Assembly (NCBI GenBank): GCA_922989275.2
Contig: OV277866.1
Span: 76,048,328 to 76,112,327, forward strand
Reading direction: 5' to 3'
Origin: Gari tellinella
Lineage: Eukaryota; Mollusca; Bivalvia; Cardiida; Psammobiidae
Length of the DNA stretch: 64,000 nt
Shown: positions 11,101 through 20,991 of the stretch, in pieces
Numbering within the stretch: position 1 is the first letter of the stretch
How the letters are laid out: each line of letters opens with the position of its first letter
The notes under the pieces: model-generated
Databases searched by the model: none
The model's input: the letters and a program-made list of their open reading frames with translations, nothing else
What the model was told of the DNA's origin: nothing
Position numbers and translations under genes: made by a program

Positions 11101-12470
11101 CAACTCGGCGGCTGAAAGATTTGTTGTCCACATACGCACATATATCTATATACATGTATGTCTCGGACATCGGTCTTTTCACAGGGAGTGCGTGCGGATC
11201 TAGCGTTATACAGTGGAATGTATGATTATTAGCGTGTTGCGTAAATATTTTACATACATGTAGGAGGCACTGTAAAGGTCATTTTTTTCGGTGAATATAT
11301 TCAAAACACACCGACGATCAGCCATTCAGAGAAAGTTTGCCTGAATCATGAATTTCACTAGTAAGAAACCTTTGTATAGCTTTTCATGTATCGATTGATT
11401 CCTCAATAGTGTTCAGTGTTCATATCGTAAACATAGAGCGATCAGCTGATTGAGATCAGATATGGTTGATATTGCGTTGCTAATTGTTAATGGGTCTTAA
11501 ATAAACACCGCGACCAATGATTTTAGAATGTACTTTGGTATCTATTTTCAGATTGCATTCTTTTAATGTCTTACAAGTCGTTCAAAGTACAAAGATAAAG
11601 ATTAGATCTACTGAGTTAAAGCCTGATTTTGTAATGCAACTCCAAAACATATCTTTGCGACTACCTTTCCTGTCACGTATAGAGACCGAATGCTGCTACA
11701 CCGTGAATCACAATAACATATTTTGCCGGTTTACTAAATGTCTATCAAAACAAATCTGGTCAAAACACATTTTAGTGGCAAGGAAGAAACAAATATATAC
11801 ATATAAGCAGTAAACGACATATGTATGTCCTTTATCTGAATATTAACCCCCTCATAACTTTATTGTTAACACACGCGAAGCTAAGGGGTCTATACTCCAA
11901 TGAACTGCAAAAGGATGTCGTTTATTCCTTAATTAAAACCACAATTCCAACTTTATATTGACGACTGTACAGTAAATAATGATTCATTTTTCCCCGTTCA
12001 ATGAACACGAAACCCAAACGGATTGCAATAAAATGTAAAAAATAGCAGTGTTGACAATGCTAACGATCAACACATATATTTTTACAGAAATCTGAGAATG
12101 GACTTTGGAGATTATATATTTTGCTCAAAATTAATTCAGAACGAAACGAATTTGAAACAGAAATTGAAAACATCATACATGTAGCGTGTAGGCCTGTTCT
12201 CATTGCTAAAATCTGTTATTGTTTAATTTTTGGTTTCATTCCATTTAAACCTGATGGTATATTGTATAACTATTTTTATCCTCAGGTCCTCGTCAGTGTT
12301 TGGGCAAACCATTGGCATTTCTTGAGATGTTCCTTGTCTTCACTATTCTCCTACAGAGGTTCATCTTTAAGCCTGAAGACAATAACGTGAAACACACTTT
12401 CCAGTCAGAGCCTCACAAGTTTACGAACAGTCCAATGCCGTATCGGCTTATTGTGTGCAAGAGAATATAG
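4889..12470 (+). CDS. P450-A: CYP2-clan cytochrome P450, exons 2-8 (5' partial)
   Basis: Seven exons join in frame: 4889-5117, 6471-6591, 7335-7509, 8192-8328, 9701-9794, 10225-10431, 12286-12470 (1148 nt, 381 residues plus TAG). All introns are GT-AG. Seen: K-helix EIQR (9770-9781), FRPERF, and the haem loop FSAGPRQCLG with Cys codon 12297-12299. Known of the family: microsomal haem-thiolate monooxygenases fed electrons by NADPH-P450 reductase; the substrate cannot be told. Odd: the C-helix Trp is Leu (TTG, 4918-4920), and the I-helix reads AGWKSP (8230-8247) where AGTETT is usual, so the acid is Lys and the following Thr-Thr is Ser-Pro. The frame is otherwise open with no decay, so it is either a divergent enzyme or a recent loss of function. 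Exon 1 (anchor and proline hinge) was not found in 1-4888. Tandem paralogue of P450-B. Confidence 0.9.
5118..6470. other. P450-A intron 2
   Basis: Holds a reversed LINE-type 3' tail (about 5421-5455, 'gattcaagattcaaaca'), the right half of a TA-hp2 element (5636-5774), and otherwise unrecognised AT-rich sequence. Confidence 0.6.
5636..5774 (+). mobile_element. TA-hp2 MITE, right half
   Basis: Starts inside the hairpin (TTACGCGGCGTCTGATCTGG), continues with CATATAACGACTCCC and ends TAGAGAGGGAGAACTG followed by TA. The left half is missing. Confidence 0.75.
6471..6591 (+). CDS. P450-A exon 3
   Basis: Acceptor gtttgattag, donor gttcga; 121 nt, completes Arg then FDFDSVDKIQNITRS and ends FNKQ on a codon boundary. 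Two codons shorter than exon 3 of P450-B and the most divergent exon of the pair. Confidence 0.85.
6683..7090 (-). mobile_element. TA-hp1 MITE, degenerate, with a second class I hairpin inside
   Basis: CAGTTGAGAATGCGTTATTA at left and TTTATTCGGACAAAAATAACG at right match TA-hp1 in reverse. Between them lie a TTAA-hp1-like arm pair (about 6870-6935) and the TA-hp1 right arm (about 6970-7030), suggesting an insertion of one hairpin element in the other. Confidence 0.6.
7335..7509 (+). CDS. P450-A exon 4
   Basis: Acceptor cttgcag, donor gtaaga; 175 nt starting in phase 0. Contains IDEHEATFDNDNIRDFIDLY, the helix F-G/H segment typical of CYP2-clan proteins. By hand alignment 36 of 58 residues match exon 4 of P450-B, which has the same length. 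Confidence 0.93.
7837..8077 (+). mobile_element. TTAA-hp1 element (piggyBac-like MITE with class I hairpin)
   Basis: TTAACCCTTTCACCGCCA at left and its inverse TGGCGGTGAAAAGGTTAA at right. TTAA at both borders fits piggyBac-type target use. The hairpin arms read TTTTGATCCTGATCAGACGC and inverse around CGTGAAGC. Confidence 0.88.
8192..8328 (+). CDS. P450-A exon 5 (I-helix, atypical)
   Basis: Acceptor attgcag, donor gtaata; 137 nt. Encodes DLFLAGWKSPAESLQW then LYMSQYPEVQKRC. The flanking I-helix residues and the J-helix segment after it are normal, so the AGWKSP change is local, not a frameshift. Confidence 0.93.
8341..9175. other. P450-A intron 5, left part
   Basis: One class I arm relic at about 8545-8575 (GCAAACAGTTTGAAGTCAGC) and a sequence related to the 23.75 kb TA element at about 9005-9110; nothing else recognised. 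Confidence 0.5.
9176..9416 (+). mobile_element. TA-hp1 MITE, degenerate
   Basis: GACGTTATTCTTTC at left without the CAGTGGA tip; hairpin ACCAGATCAGACATCGAGTA and partner; right end AACGTCTTCGTCACTG then TA. Lies head to tail, in opposite orientation, against the next copy. Confidence 0.8.
9421..9680 (-). mobile_element. TA-hp1 MITE abutting P450-A exon 6
   Basis: CAGTGGAGAAAATGTTATTC to AACGTTTTCTCCATTG, with hairpin GCCGGGATACCCGGC. A short duplication of ATGTTATTCT sits at the left end. The right tip is 20 bp from the exon, so the element supplies the branch-point region of this intron. Confidence 0.9.
9701..9794 (+). CDS. P450-A exon 6 (K-helix ExxR)
   Basis: Acceptor ttgctccag, donor gtaagt; 94 nt. 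Encodes VVGDRIVSYSDRKKL and LLEIQRLSAV with the conserved ExxR pair. Only 20 bp separate this exon from the right end of a TA-hp1 element (9421-9680). Confidence 0.93.
9917..10197 (+). mobile_element. TTAA-hp1 element with triplicated hairpin arm
   Basis: TTAACCACTTCACTG to CAATGAATTAGTTAA. The unit TTTGCAAACAGTTTGGCCCC plus ~15 bp occurs twice in tandem before the true left arm (GTTTGGATCCCGATAAGAAG), so the left arm exists in three copies and the right in one. Confidence 0.8.
10225..10431 (+). CDS. P450-A exon 7 (PERF region)
   Basis: Acceptor tgtttcag, donor gtactt; 207 nt. Encodes LPIAIPHCTSKSTRLYGY, the strand-1 region, and EEFRPERFINESG, ending in the split Gly of FSAG. A TTAA-flanked element ends 27 bp upstream, at 10197. 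Confidence 0.94.
10655..10899 (+). mobile_element. TTAA-hp4 element
   Basis: TTAACTCAT at left, ATGAGTTAA at right. Hairpin: CAAACAGTGAAGTCCCTGAT... with AGGACTCCTGCAGGCGCCCT at the apex and GGGACTTCGCTGTTTG. Subterminal self-complementary GACGCATATATGCGTC. Confidence 0.85.
10900..12285. other. P450-A intron 7, right part
   Basis: Apart from a few TACATGTA words and a TA-hp1 left-end fragment near 11985-12060 I recognise nothing here. Confidence 0.5.
12286..12470 (+). CDS. P450-A exon 8 (haem cysteine, stop)
   Basis: Acceptor tcctcag; 185 nt to TAG. Encodes GPRQCLGKPLAFLEMFL with the haem-ligand Cys and ends YRLIVCKRI. I saw no AATAAA in the following 350 bp, so the polyadenylation site is unknown. 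Confidence 0.95.
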
Positions 12471-12589
12471 ATATGTTAATTTATGCATACAATTTGCCAT
12501 ATGTACAACATATACAACAATATATAAGGTCAAGGACAAGTAGTTCGGTATGCTATATTATACAGCAATGAATCTGCACCAAAAGAAAT

Positions 12590-12790
12590 ATTCTCTGTAC
12601 CCTAGCAGATTGTAACTTAAAACTGGCTTAGAGTAAAGCAGACTGCACTGTAGGACACTTTCTGTTTTACTTCTAACCTGCTTTAAAATGACACCTGTCT
12701 TCAAAGCTAGAAACAGCGTATATGGTGTAAAGGTTTACGTGAGACAAGGTCATATCTAACAAATACAGCAGTTCAGTGTTTGATCTGAAT
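12590..12790. mobile_element. TTAA-hp2 relic
   Basis: AGAGTAAAGCAGACTG, GTTTTACTTCTAACCTGCTT and GACACCTGTCTTCAAA match the class II hairpin flanks, but the arms have diverged and the TTAA ends are gone. Confidence 0.55.
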
Positions 12791-13205
12791 CCACACCAGT
12801 TTATACTAGTGCCAAATTTAACTTATTTTAATCATAAAGTCTGGTCGTAAATTGAATTGCATACTCATTATTGAGGCGGGCGACGCTTACCATGTAACAC
12901 AGAGTGGATTTAAAATTCAACCTAGCGATATTTCCAGCGAAGTGGAAATATTGCGTACTTATGAAATTCCATTTAAACACGATTTACAAGTGCATGTAAT
13001 CAATTACCATATTTCACCGAATAGAGAGATAAGCAGTTTTAAATACCATTACTTATTTTGAAATATGATTAACATTTACAGAGTATACAAATTGCCTTTG
13101 TATAATACAAGCTATGTATAGGTTAGACCATGGTTGCAAGCGAATAAACGATATAGTTCGAGGGGGCGTAGTCCCCGAGAACTATGTCGTTTATTCGCGC
13201 GCAAC

Positions 13206-14823
13206 CAGGGGCGTAGCCAGCGATACGCACGTACGCACGTGCGTAACATCAGTTTGAAAAATGAAAAATCAAACATGGCCAAAAATGGCATAAAAACCGA
13301 AGGCTAAGGGGGTTAGACCTTAAAGTCTAAAATGAAGATTTCAAACACACTTCAGAGCTCACCATTTCAGTTCTAATTTCCTTTTTTTCCCGGGGGAGAA
13401 CCCCCGGACCCCCCTCCAGCATTGATAAATTTCAAGTTTTAGAAAACCAATAACTTAGTAACTACAAAGATGGCAGCTCAAACCTACGGTGCTACATGTA
13501 GCCTAATCTGCTACATGTACCTCTCGTGCGTCTAAACATTGAGTCAAATAGTTATATAATGTTATGTCTTATATAACGAACCTTTGAAGAAAATTGTATG
13601 GATCACATAGTTCGTATTTAGTGCCCATAATCCCCCACCAACAATTTTTCATAGTTCATATACATGTGGATCCAACGTACAATGTATACCTAAATCGTCT
13701 AAAAGTCGAAAGTTCTTGGAAATATATAGGTTAGTCACATTGATCGTATTCAGTGTCCAAAATCCCTACAAACACACTTCAGAACTCACAATTTCAGTTC
13801 CTATTTCGATTTTTTCTCCAGGGGGATGACCCCCGGACCCCCACTTTCATCTGTCAAGTTCAAATTTCAGAAAATAAAGAACTTAGTTAATACAAAGTTG
13901 GCAGCCTGAAAAACTTCTACAGTGTTTCGTGTACTTCTCGTGAGTCTTAAAGTCAAATAGTTCTAGCAGTGGAAAAATTAGTCACAAAATAAGGTTGTGT
14001 CTAATAAAACAGAGCCTTCAAAGCAATTGTATGGTTCACGTTGATCGTATTCAGTGTCCCTATTCCCTCCAACAACACTTCAGAGCTCACCATTTCAGTT
14101 CTTGTTTCCATTTTCCTCCCCGGGGGAGGACCCCCGGACCCCTACTTGCATTTTTCAAGTTCGAGTTTTGGAAACTCAGGATCTTAACGACTACAAATTT
14201 AAATCAGCATCATGAAAAAAATACGGTGCTTCATGCACCTCTGGTGCGGCAAAGTCAAATTATTATAGCGGAAAAAATGTTAATCACTAAATTTATTGTT
14301 ATGTTATAACGGAGCTTTGAACACAATTGTATGGTTCACGTTGATCGTATTCAGTGCTCCAGATCCCTCTAAACACACTTCAGAGATCACCTTTTCAGTT
14401 CTTATTTCCATTTTTCTCCCGGCGGAGGACCCCCGAACCCCCACTTGCATTTTTCAAGTTCGAGTTTCGGTAACTCAGGATCTCAACAACTACAATTTTA
14501 AGTCGACATCATAAAAGACTACAGTGCTTCTTGTATATACCTCTCGTGCAGCTAAAAGTCAAATTATTTTAGCAGAAAAAAACGCTAATCACAAAATTTA
14601 ATTATATGTTTGACACATTTGTATAGTTCTCATAGGTCGTATTCAGTGCTCCAAATACCTCTAAACACACTTCAGAGCTCACCATTTTACTTCTAATTTA
14701 CTTTTTTCTCCCGGGGGAGGCCCCCCTGACCCCCACCAGCAGGAGGGGGTACCCCCCTCCCGCACCCTCCCCCTGATGTGCGTAACATTCGTTCAAGCCT
14801 GGCTACGCCGCTGGCACTCGTGG
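13206..14823. mobile_element. hAT-like non-autonomous element with ~300 bp tandem units
   Basis: CAGGGGCGTAGCCAGCG at left and CTGGCTACGCCGCTG at right are inverted, the CAGNGGCGTAGCCAG form common in hAT elements. Next to the tips GTGCGTAACAT occurs at both sides. No clear 8 bp target duplication is visible (cgcgcaac against gcactcgt). Confidence 0.7.
13345..14760 (+). repeat. Five tandem units, ~290-430 bp, with CCCGGGGGAG core
   Basis: The phrase ACACTTCAGAGCTCACCATT followed by a pyrimidine run and CCCGGGGGAGGACCCCCGGA recurs at about 13345, 13771, 14072, 14370 and 14660. Each unit also has TATGGTTCACGTTGATCGTA-like and TTTTCAAGTTCGAGTTT-like segments. Confidence 0.88.
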
Positions 14824-15277
14824 TCTAACCTATTTAGCACTGGCTTGGGCTCGAGGGAAACAAGAAGACCCTACGTTTCTACTTTTTGTTTTAGACGAAA
14901 AAGTCATTTTATTTGTAATACTTTACTTAAATTGAAAGGTTATTTCAATGTGCAGTTTGAGACATTAAGCATGCTTTAACACCAATATAAATAACGCTTA
15001 TTGAAGCTCTATATGTAAGCACAATTCATTATTAATTGCCTTTAAAGTTTAGGTCTCACTGTACATAATATGACGTCATCAAGCGAGTGCAGTTCCCCTC
15101 CGATCTAGGGCTGTGACGTCAAATTGCCTTGATATGACGGAAGCTTGGAATAAGTGAACAGTGTGTTAGTTATTTCATGGTTTTGTAAAATAAACGTTAT
15201 ATTCACAGGTTTTTGAGGCCTTTAATTGGCCGAGAGCTCCAAGCCATGTGCTAATTCCAAATGTAATTTGATTATTA

Positions 15278-15560
15278 AACCTCATTCACTGCCATAGCGT
15301 CTTCACTGTTAAACAGTCGGCGTCTGCTTCCATTTCTTAAATTGAATGTTTTGGTGTTTTGATTTAGGATATATTGAAATAAGTGTCACGCAGTTTGGAC
15401 ATGGGGATCCAAACTGTTTGAAAATAACTATCACTGTCTTACCCAGAGAACAATTGTTATTTGCAAACAGATTTGGTCCAGATCAGACGCTATGTACAGC
15501 GGTGTCTGATCGAGATTCAGACTTTTTGACACTCATTTCAATATAAATTTTCTAAAGTGA
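15278..15560. mobile_element. TTAA-hp1 relic with two decayed hairpins
   Basis: CATTCACTGCCATAGCG at left; one short stem (GTTTGGACATGGGGATCCAAAC) at about 15390 and a second, longer class I hairpin at about 15463-15530 (GGTCCAGATCAGACGCTATG). Confidence 0.55.
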
Positions 15561-15645
15561 AAATTCCTAAAAAATGAATTTCATACAAAAACGCAGACGA
15601 AGTGATGGTGTTAAATGAAATAATGTTTCCAGTGTATTGTACATT

Positions 15646-15785
15646 GGAGAAGACGTTATTCTTTCCCGTTTGAACGCAAACGCAATGCACTAAAATGGAG
15701 AAAAAAACAGCTATTAGACAAGTCCGACTTTCCATTTCAATATGAGTGGAAACTATTTCTGGCGTGTAATACTGATCGTGCATTT
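15646..15785 (-). mobile_element. TA-hp1 left fragment
   Basis: CATTGGAGAAGACGTTATTC then TTTCCCGTTTGAACGCAAAC; broken off where the reverse-transcriptase sequence starts. Confidence 0.7.
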
Positions 15786-15789
15786 TTTA

Positions 15790-16710
15790 CAAATGACACG
15801 GTTAAGCATTACACTATGTGGTCTTGCACCGATGTCTGTAAAGCACTTTCATTTCTTCTGGATAATATTTATGTACGCTTCGGGAGTACCATATACCGCC
15901 AAGTGATTGGTATCCCTATGGGTACAAACTGCGCGCCCCTTGTCGCTGACCTATTTTTGTACTGTTATGAGAGAGACTTTATTCTCAGTATAAAACCTGA
16001 TACACTGGCAGATATGATCGAAGCCTTTAACAAGACATCGCGTTATCTAGATGATATTTTAAATATAGACAACCCAATTTTTGATACGTTGTTTCCTTTT
16101 ATTTACCCAAAAGAACTACACCTTAATAAGACAAACGAGTCTAATTTGTCGGCACCATTTTTAGATTTGGATCTTTTAATAAATAACGGAATTGTTTCTT
16201 CTAAGATTTACGGTAAATGAGATGGTTTTGATTTTAGTATTGTAAATTATCCTCATCTAGATGGCGATGTTCCCCGTTCTACATCTTACGGGGTTTATAT
16301 TTCACAACTTATTCGTTTTGCTAGGGCCTGTACATCTGTTGAGGACTTCCACATTCGTAATAAAACAATTACTGAAAAGCTTCTTAAACAGGGGTACAGA
16401 TTTTATAATCTTCGTAAAGCATTTTCTAAATTCCTTTATAGAAATCTTCCTCTCATTAACAAGTATAAATGTAACTTATATTCTTTTCTGCGGCAAGGTA
16501 TTTCACATCAGGAGTTTTATGGTGATGTAATTTACAGACTTCGTAGGATTCCTGGACATATACATTTTCAAAACCTGTTTGTGAAACGTATTAGATCTTT
16601 CCTCAAAAAAGATTCTGATCCAATATATTGCTGCGCACTTCACGTTTGGTTATCGATCAATCTACAATTGATAACTATGCGTTCCTCTTTGGTTGTGCGA
16701 CGACAGACAG
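15790..16710 (+). pseudogene. Reverse-transcriptase pseudogene (possibly Penelope-like)
   Basis: In one frame from about 15790: FLLDNIYVRFGSTIYRQ, VIGIPMGTNCAPLVADLF (RT motif with Gly-Ile-Pro-Met-Gly), TSRYLDDILNIDNP (the catalytic YLDD box) and FLDLDLLINNGIVSSKIYGK. A TGA at 16218-16220 interrupts; the same frame goes on with DGFDFSIVNYPHLDGDVPRS, YGVYISQLIRFARAC and LLKQGYRFYNLRKAFSKF. A later frameshift precedes STIDNYAFLFGCATTDR (about 16660). This is a family repeatedly found in lancelet, coral and mollusc genomes; I am not certain it is Penelope rather than another RT class. The 5' part is missing and joined to MITE debris. Confidence 0.85.
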
Positions 16711-17118
16711 GGCTTAGCATTACATGATGATGTATCTCTAAAGCCGTCCTTAACCGGGAGAGTTACGTCGGATTTTCGTGCTTTGTTTTTTCTCTCCCTC
16801 TCTGTCGTACCCTGAACCCATCCATGTCTTACAGTTACTCGTGACTACCGACTAGTCGCTTGAGTACAATTTGACCGTTGCCATAGTGGGTTATTTTTAG
16901 CACGGGCTTGAATATTTAATTCTTTCCCGTGTTACTCATAATCTTCTTGTCATAGAACTTTTGTTAGATGTTTTACATGTATGTACCTACTGTGTTGGTG
17001 GTCCTTTTGGTTGTAGGGTTGTGGAACAGGGTTTATATTTTATGTACACTGTTCGTCTTTATAGGTGAATATAGGAGATACGAGTGAGATTGGGCTCCCC
17101 TAAACCCAGGTTTAACCC
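16711..17118 (+). mobile_element. 3' untranslated end of the RT element
   Basis: Non-coding, T-rich sequence ending GGGCTCCCCTAAACCCAGGT plus TTAACCCCC, which I take as the 3' terminus because unrelated sequence with a TG microsatellite follows. Confidence 0.55.
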
Positions 17119-17263
17119 CCAGTGGTTGTTAATAATTTATTTATAATTATTGATTGCTACTGATCGTACCAAGGCGGGCTCCTATGTTCACTTTGCTTTA
17201 CGTTTGTCTTGCGTGTTGTTTTCTATTTAGTGTATAGATGAAGGAATGGTATTGCGCGTGTGT

Positions 17264-17291
17264 GAATGTGTGTGTGTGTGTGTGTGTGTGT
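17264..17291. repeat. (TG)n microsatellite
   Basis: Interrupted then pure TG run of about 12 units. Confidence 0.9.
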
Positions 17292-18190
17292 TTGTTATGG
17301 TATGACAGTGTGTGTGTTCTGCTTCAGAGGTGGGTGTATTGTTTGTGTTGCGTTTCCTGCTTGAGTCTTTTGTATTAATTTATCAAAACAGTCAGGGGAA
17401 ATTCCCGACTTTATCGACGAAAGATGACGGAAAGTGATGAGTGTCAGTTCAAAAAGCATCGACAATACATGACTTTGTATCAATACCAAGTGATAACAAA
17501 TTGTTTCTGTACATAACGATAATGCCTGTTTTGGTGCATTTTACAATAATAAACTATATTATATCTGACTGTGTGTATGTCTATATGCCTTGTTTAAGAA
17601 TTAAAGAAGTAACCCCTTTTAATATATATGGTCAATGTCGGTCAACATTTACACTTGACATATAACAATCAGCGATTGTCGTACCAGTCAATATTTCCAG
17701 AGAGTTATCATTTTCTACAATATGTTCCATAGAGTTTAATTTCATTTAAGCGGAAAATAATACTGTCTTCTCTATTGTAGGCTTAAATGTGTACACTACT
17801 GGTCGATTTTGTATTGTTTCAAAATCATTTCAGCAGTACAAGGAGAAAACGATATTTAGTACATAACACCTTGTGCAGACAATGACCCACATCAGGGAGA
17901 AAAGTGTGTCTTTTTTACTGTCTATGTGTTTGAAGTTGCTTTTAATTTTAACAGATAAAGGATAATAGCAAGAAATGTCACATACGTCATACATGTACAT
18001 GTGTACTTGTTTCCTGTGAAATAAATAACCATTCTCCATCGGGTCAGCTCATAAGGCAGAATGTAGTATATCATTACAGTTCTTCGGAGTATTCAAAGAT
18101 GATTTAAATTAAATGTCAACATATTATATATAGGACAAAATATTATGATATAATCAACTGTATTCTAATGTCAGAATTGAGAATAGCGAC
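17292..18190. other. No gene seen
   Basis: AT-rich sequence without recognisable exon or element apart from an ATACTGTCTTCTCTATTGTA fragment (about 17760) that resembles a TA-hp1 right end. Confidence 0.5.
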
Positions 18191-18194
18191 GAGT

Positions 18195-18376
18195 ATACTC
18201 GTCATTTAAAAGCATATACCTGTCAAAAGTACACTTGCCCTATGCTAAAGTACACTTGCCCTATGCAAACAGTGTAGACCGTGATCAAAAACAACCCTTC
18301 AATGTAACATTTGGACTAGACTTTATTCAAAACTGGAGTTGTCTATTGAATGTGTTGGGGTGAATGAGTTTATATA
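18195..18376 (+). mobile_element. TTAA-hp4 element lacking one hairpin arm
   Basis: TACACTTGCCCTATGC is duplicated in tandem, then CAAACAGTGTAGACCGTGAT is followed directly by the post-hairpin segment (AAAACAACCCTTCAATG). The apex and right arm are gone; right end GGGGTGAATGAGTTTA. Confidence 0.65.
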
Positions 18377-18573
18377 GCAATACAATGCACTGAGGCAAAC
18401 GGTATTTCGGAATAGTTTGCTTTAGTGTGAAATTAGAATTGTTTGGAAGATCTGATCGGATTTACAAAATGATTTCACTGGACCTATTTGTTTCAGAACA
18501 AACATCTTTATTAAGAGTATAGCCGGTGCACCTAATGTGTAATACATGTAACATCTTCCCTATTCCAATGATA

Positions 18574-18819
18574 CAGTGGAGAATATGTTATTCTTTCCCA
18601 ATAAACGCGTTTACGCTAAGACTATAATGTCCATTGCAAACAGTTTGGAGCCAGATCAGACGCCGGGTAACCCGGCGTCTGATCAGGCTCCAAACTGTTT
18701 GCCACCAAGATAAACATGAATTATCAGAATTGTCCAAAAGTTGTTCTTTTCTACGTTTTAGCGCTTTGCGTTTGCGTACGTTTGCGTTTAAACGGGAAAG
18801 AATAACAGATTCTCCACTG
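18574..18819 (+). mobile_element. TA-hp1 MITE, full copy (246 bp)
   Basis: CAGTGGAGAATATGTTATTC to AACAGATTCTCCACTG, TA on both sides. Hairpin arms of 33 bp: CAAACAGTTTGGAGCCAGAT... and inverse, apex CGGGTAACCCG. Right half carries GCGTTTGCGTACGTTTGCG. Confidence 0.95.
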
Positions 18820-19319
18820 TAATAAATCGAGTCTAGACTATAATCTGCAAGCATTTGTAGTACAGTAGAACCCCTCTATCACGACTACTTAACAGAGGAG
18901 TATTTAATTGCATGAAAGACAAGCGACAGCCTAACGTTATGTATAGATACATAGAGAAAGTGTAGATAGAAACAATAGGGATAGTTTACTGTATCTTCAT
19001 AAAGATACAGTGGAGATGAAGTGAATGTGTTCCAGTTTAAACATAAAACGGAGCAAAATATTTTTATTTTCAAGCTTTCTATAGATATACTGATTAAGTT
19101 CGAGTTTTGGCGTCTGCTGGCGACTATGCTAAACCACATGAGACTTCTATGTGCAATAGAGAATATGACATTGCTATTATTTCCAAAAAAAAAGCTCGTT
19201 CATTCTAATTCTAATTTTCTAGTGCTTGCAGCCTGATCAGACACGACGTCTAAGCAGTTCCAAACACTTTGCACATCATATTAAAAAAGATTTGTCAACA
19301 AGTCAAATTTAGATAATTA

Positions 19320-19470
19320 CCGTATGCTTTAGTTTCTCAATCTTAAATATTTTGACTTAATTAATTTTGAAATGAATGTCAAACAGTTTGGATCCTGATC
19401 AGACGCCGCGTTACGCGGCGTTTGATCAGAAGCTTAAGTGTTTGTACATAACCATACATATACATATAGC
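19320..19470 (+). mobile_element. TTAA-hp1 fragment
   Basis: GAATGTCAAACAGTTTGGAT with GACGCCGCGTTACGCGGCGT apex; outer ends lost and abutting the next TTAA element. Confidence 0.65.
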
Positions 19471-19473
19471 ACG

Positions 19474-19726
19474 TTAACCCTTTACCTGATAGCCTATTTC
19501 TAGAATTGAAAATAGGTTACTACTTAAAGCAGGTTGAAAGTAAAGCAGAATGCGCTTAAGGCGCATTCTGCTTTACTTTCAGCCTGCTTTAAGCTATCCT
19601 GTGCTAGAATATATTGAAAAAATTCCCTATAATATATATTCATGACTGATTAAATTGGAACTATTTTCTTCAGCGGAGGAATAAATCAGATTCGCTAAAA
19701 GTCGCTTCTATGGGGTAAAGGGTTAA
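19474..19726 (+). mobile_element. TTAA-hp2 element (class II hairpin)
   Basis: TTAACCCTTTACC to GGTAAAGGGTTAA. Hairpin: AAAGCAGGTTGAAAGTAAAG / inverse, apex GCGCTTAAGGCGC. Target TTAA at both borders. Confidence 0.92.
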
Positions 19727-20089
19727 GGCCGTGAATGGTTTTAACGTCATGACATATCTCATCTTGAATGAAGATTACATCATTATGAATCCATAACTGC
19801 TGTTAATAAAACTGCTCTTGGGACACTAAAAATTCAGGGAAGTTTAAGTTCCGAATAAATAATATCTTTTTGGAAATAGGGAGAGTTTATTTTGGTTTCA
19901 GTGGCATACAGTTTGGAGGCTAGAAACTGGTTGGAAGAAAATGATGGATTTTGCCAAAATGCGTTAATAGGGATAAAAATATATATCACGTTTTCTCCAC
20001 TGAGACATATCGTCTCTCTTGTTTCAACATTACTAATGACATTATAACGACTACACCAATAAGGCTTCACCGAGAGAATTCCTGTTAAC

Positions 20090-20195
20090 CTTTTACAATG
20101 AGGAAATACCATATTATTTTCCAATAAACGCATTTTTACTTAAAATCGTATGGCCATTGCAAAACACTGGAACCTGATCTGGCTCAAAACTGTTT
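20090..20195 (+). mobile_element. TA-hp1 fragment
   Basis: CCATATTATTTTCCAATAAA and ATGGCCATTGC, with a collapsed hairpin (GGAACCTGATCTGGCTCAAA). Confidence 0.55.
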
Positions 20196-20435
20196 GCAGT
20201 TTAGGTAAAAATATATAGTTTAAAATACTTTTTATACACATGTACTGCACGTGCATAGCATTGCTTTTAGTTTGCGAAAGAAGATAAAAGAAGAACATCG
20301 TAGTTACTATAATAAAATAGCGTCGCGATTACATGTAACAGCACTAGGATTATTGTTGTGCATTGGGAAATGCATTGTAATAAAATATATATTTTTATTT
20401 CTTCTAACCACTTTCACTTCATTCCCCCAAGTACA

Positions 20436-20619
20436 ATAGCTTTTTGCAAACAGTTTTGATCGAGATCAGACTCCGGGTTACGTGGCGTCTAATTCGGATC
20501 TTAACTGTGTGTCTCTAATTTCAACAGTTTTAATTCAAAATATATAAAATGTATGCAAATAAATAAAAGCATAAAATATATCTGTTTAATTCATGACGTC
20601 ATGGAAGTGAAAGGTTAAT
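20436..20619 (+). mobile_element. TTAA-hp1 fragment, right part
   Basis: Hairpin GATCGAGATCAGACTCCGGG with decayed partner, right end GAAGTGAAAGGTTAA. Confidence 0.6.
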
Positions 20620-20664
20620 CTGAATGTCAAATAGTTTGAGACATAATAGTAGGCGGCGATCTTA

Positions 20665-20911
20665 CAGTGGAGAATGTGTTATTCTTTCCCAATAAACGCG
20701 TTTACGCTAAAACTAATATTTGCAGTGCAAACAGTTTGGAGCCAGATCAGACGCCGGGTAACCCGGCGTCTGATCAGGCTTCAAACTGTTTGCCACCAAG
20801 ATAAACATGAAATATCAGAATTGTCCAAAAGTTGTTCTTTTTCTACGTTTTAGTGCTTTGCGTTTGCGTACGTTTGCGTTTAAACGGGAAAGAATAACAG
20901 ATTCTCCACTG
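20665..20911 (+). mobile_element. TA-hp1 MITE, full copy
   Basis: CAGTGGAGAATGTGTTATTC to CAGATTCTCCACTG, flanked by TA; hairpin as in the 18.57 kb copy with one extra change in the right arm (GGCTTC). Confidence 0.95.
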
Positions 20912-20991
20912 TATCAGTGCCTGAAACGTGTTCAGTTACCACTGTTTGCTGTTAAGGTTAGCAATATGTGTCCCGTGTGCAGCGTGCAAAG

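Larger units (their letters stand above)
13118..14843. mobile_element. Outer foldback element split by a hAT-like insertion
   Basis: ATAGGTTAGACCA (13118-13130) is inverted as TGGTCTAACCTAT (14831-14843). Just inside the left end a ~75 bp palindrome with stem GCGAATAAACGA / TCGTTTATTCGC and apex AGGGGGCGTAGTCCCC runs to the insertion point. Confidence 0.65.

Noticed and set aside
18588..18854. Recurring 60-100 codon frames such as QTVWSQIRRRVTRRLIRLQTV and SFLRFSALRLRTFAFKRERI, on both strands
   Set aside because: They map exactly onto TA-hp1 copies (also 20.8, 22.4, 26.6, 34.3, 53.8, 60.9 kb); the 'protein' is a translation of the hairpin and inverted ends, and many copies have stops.
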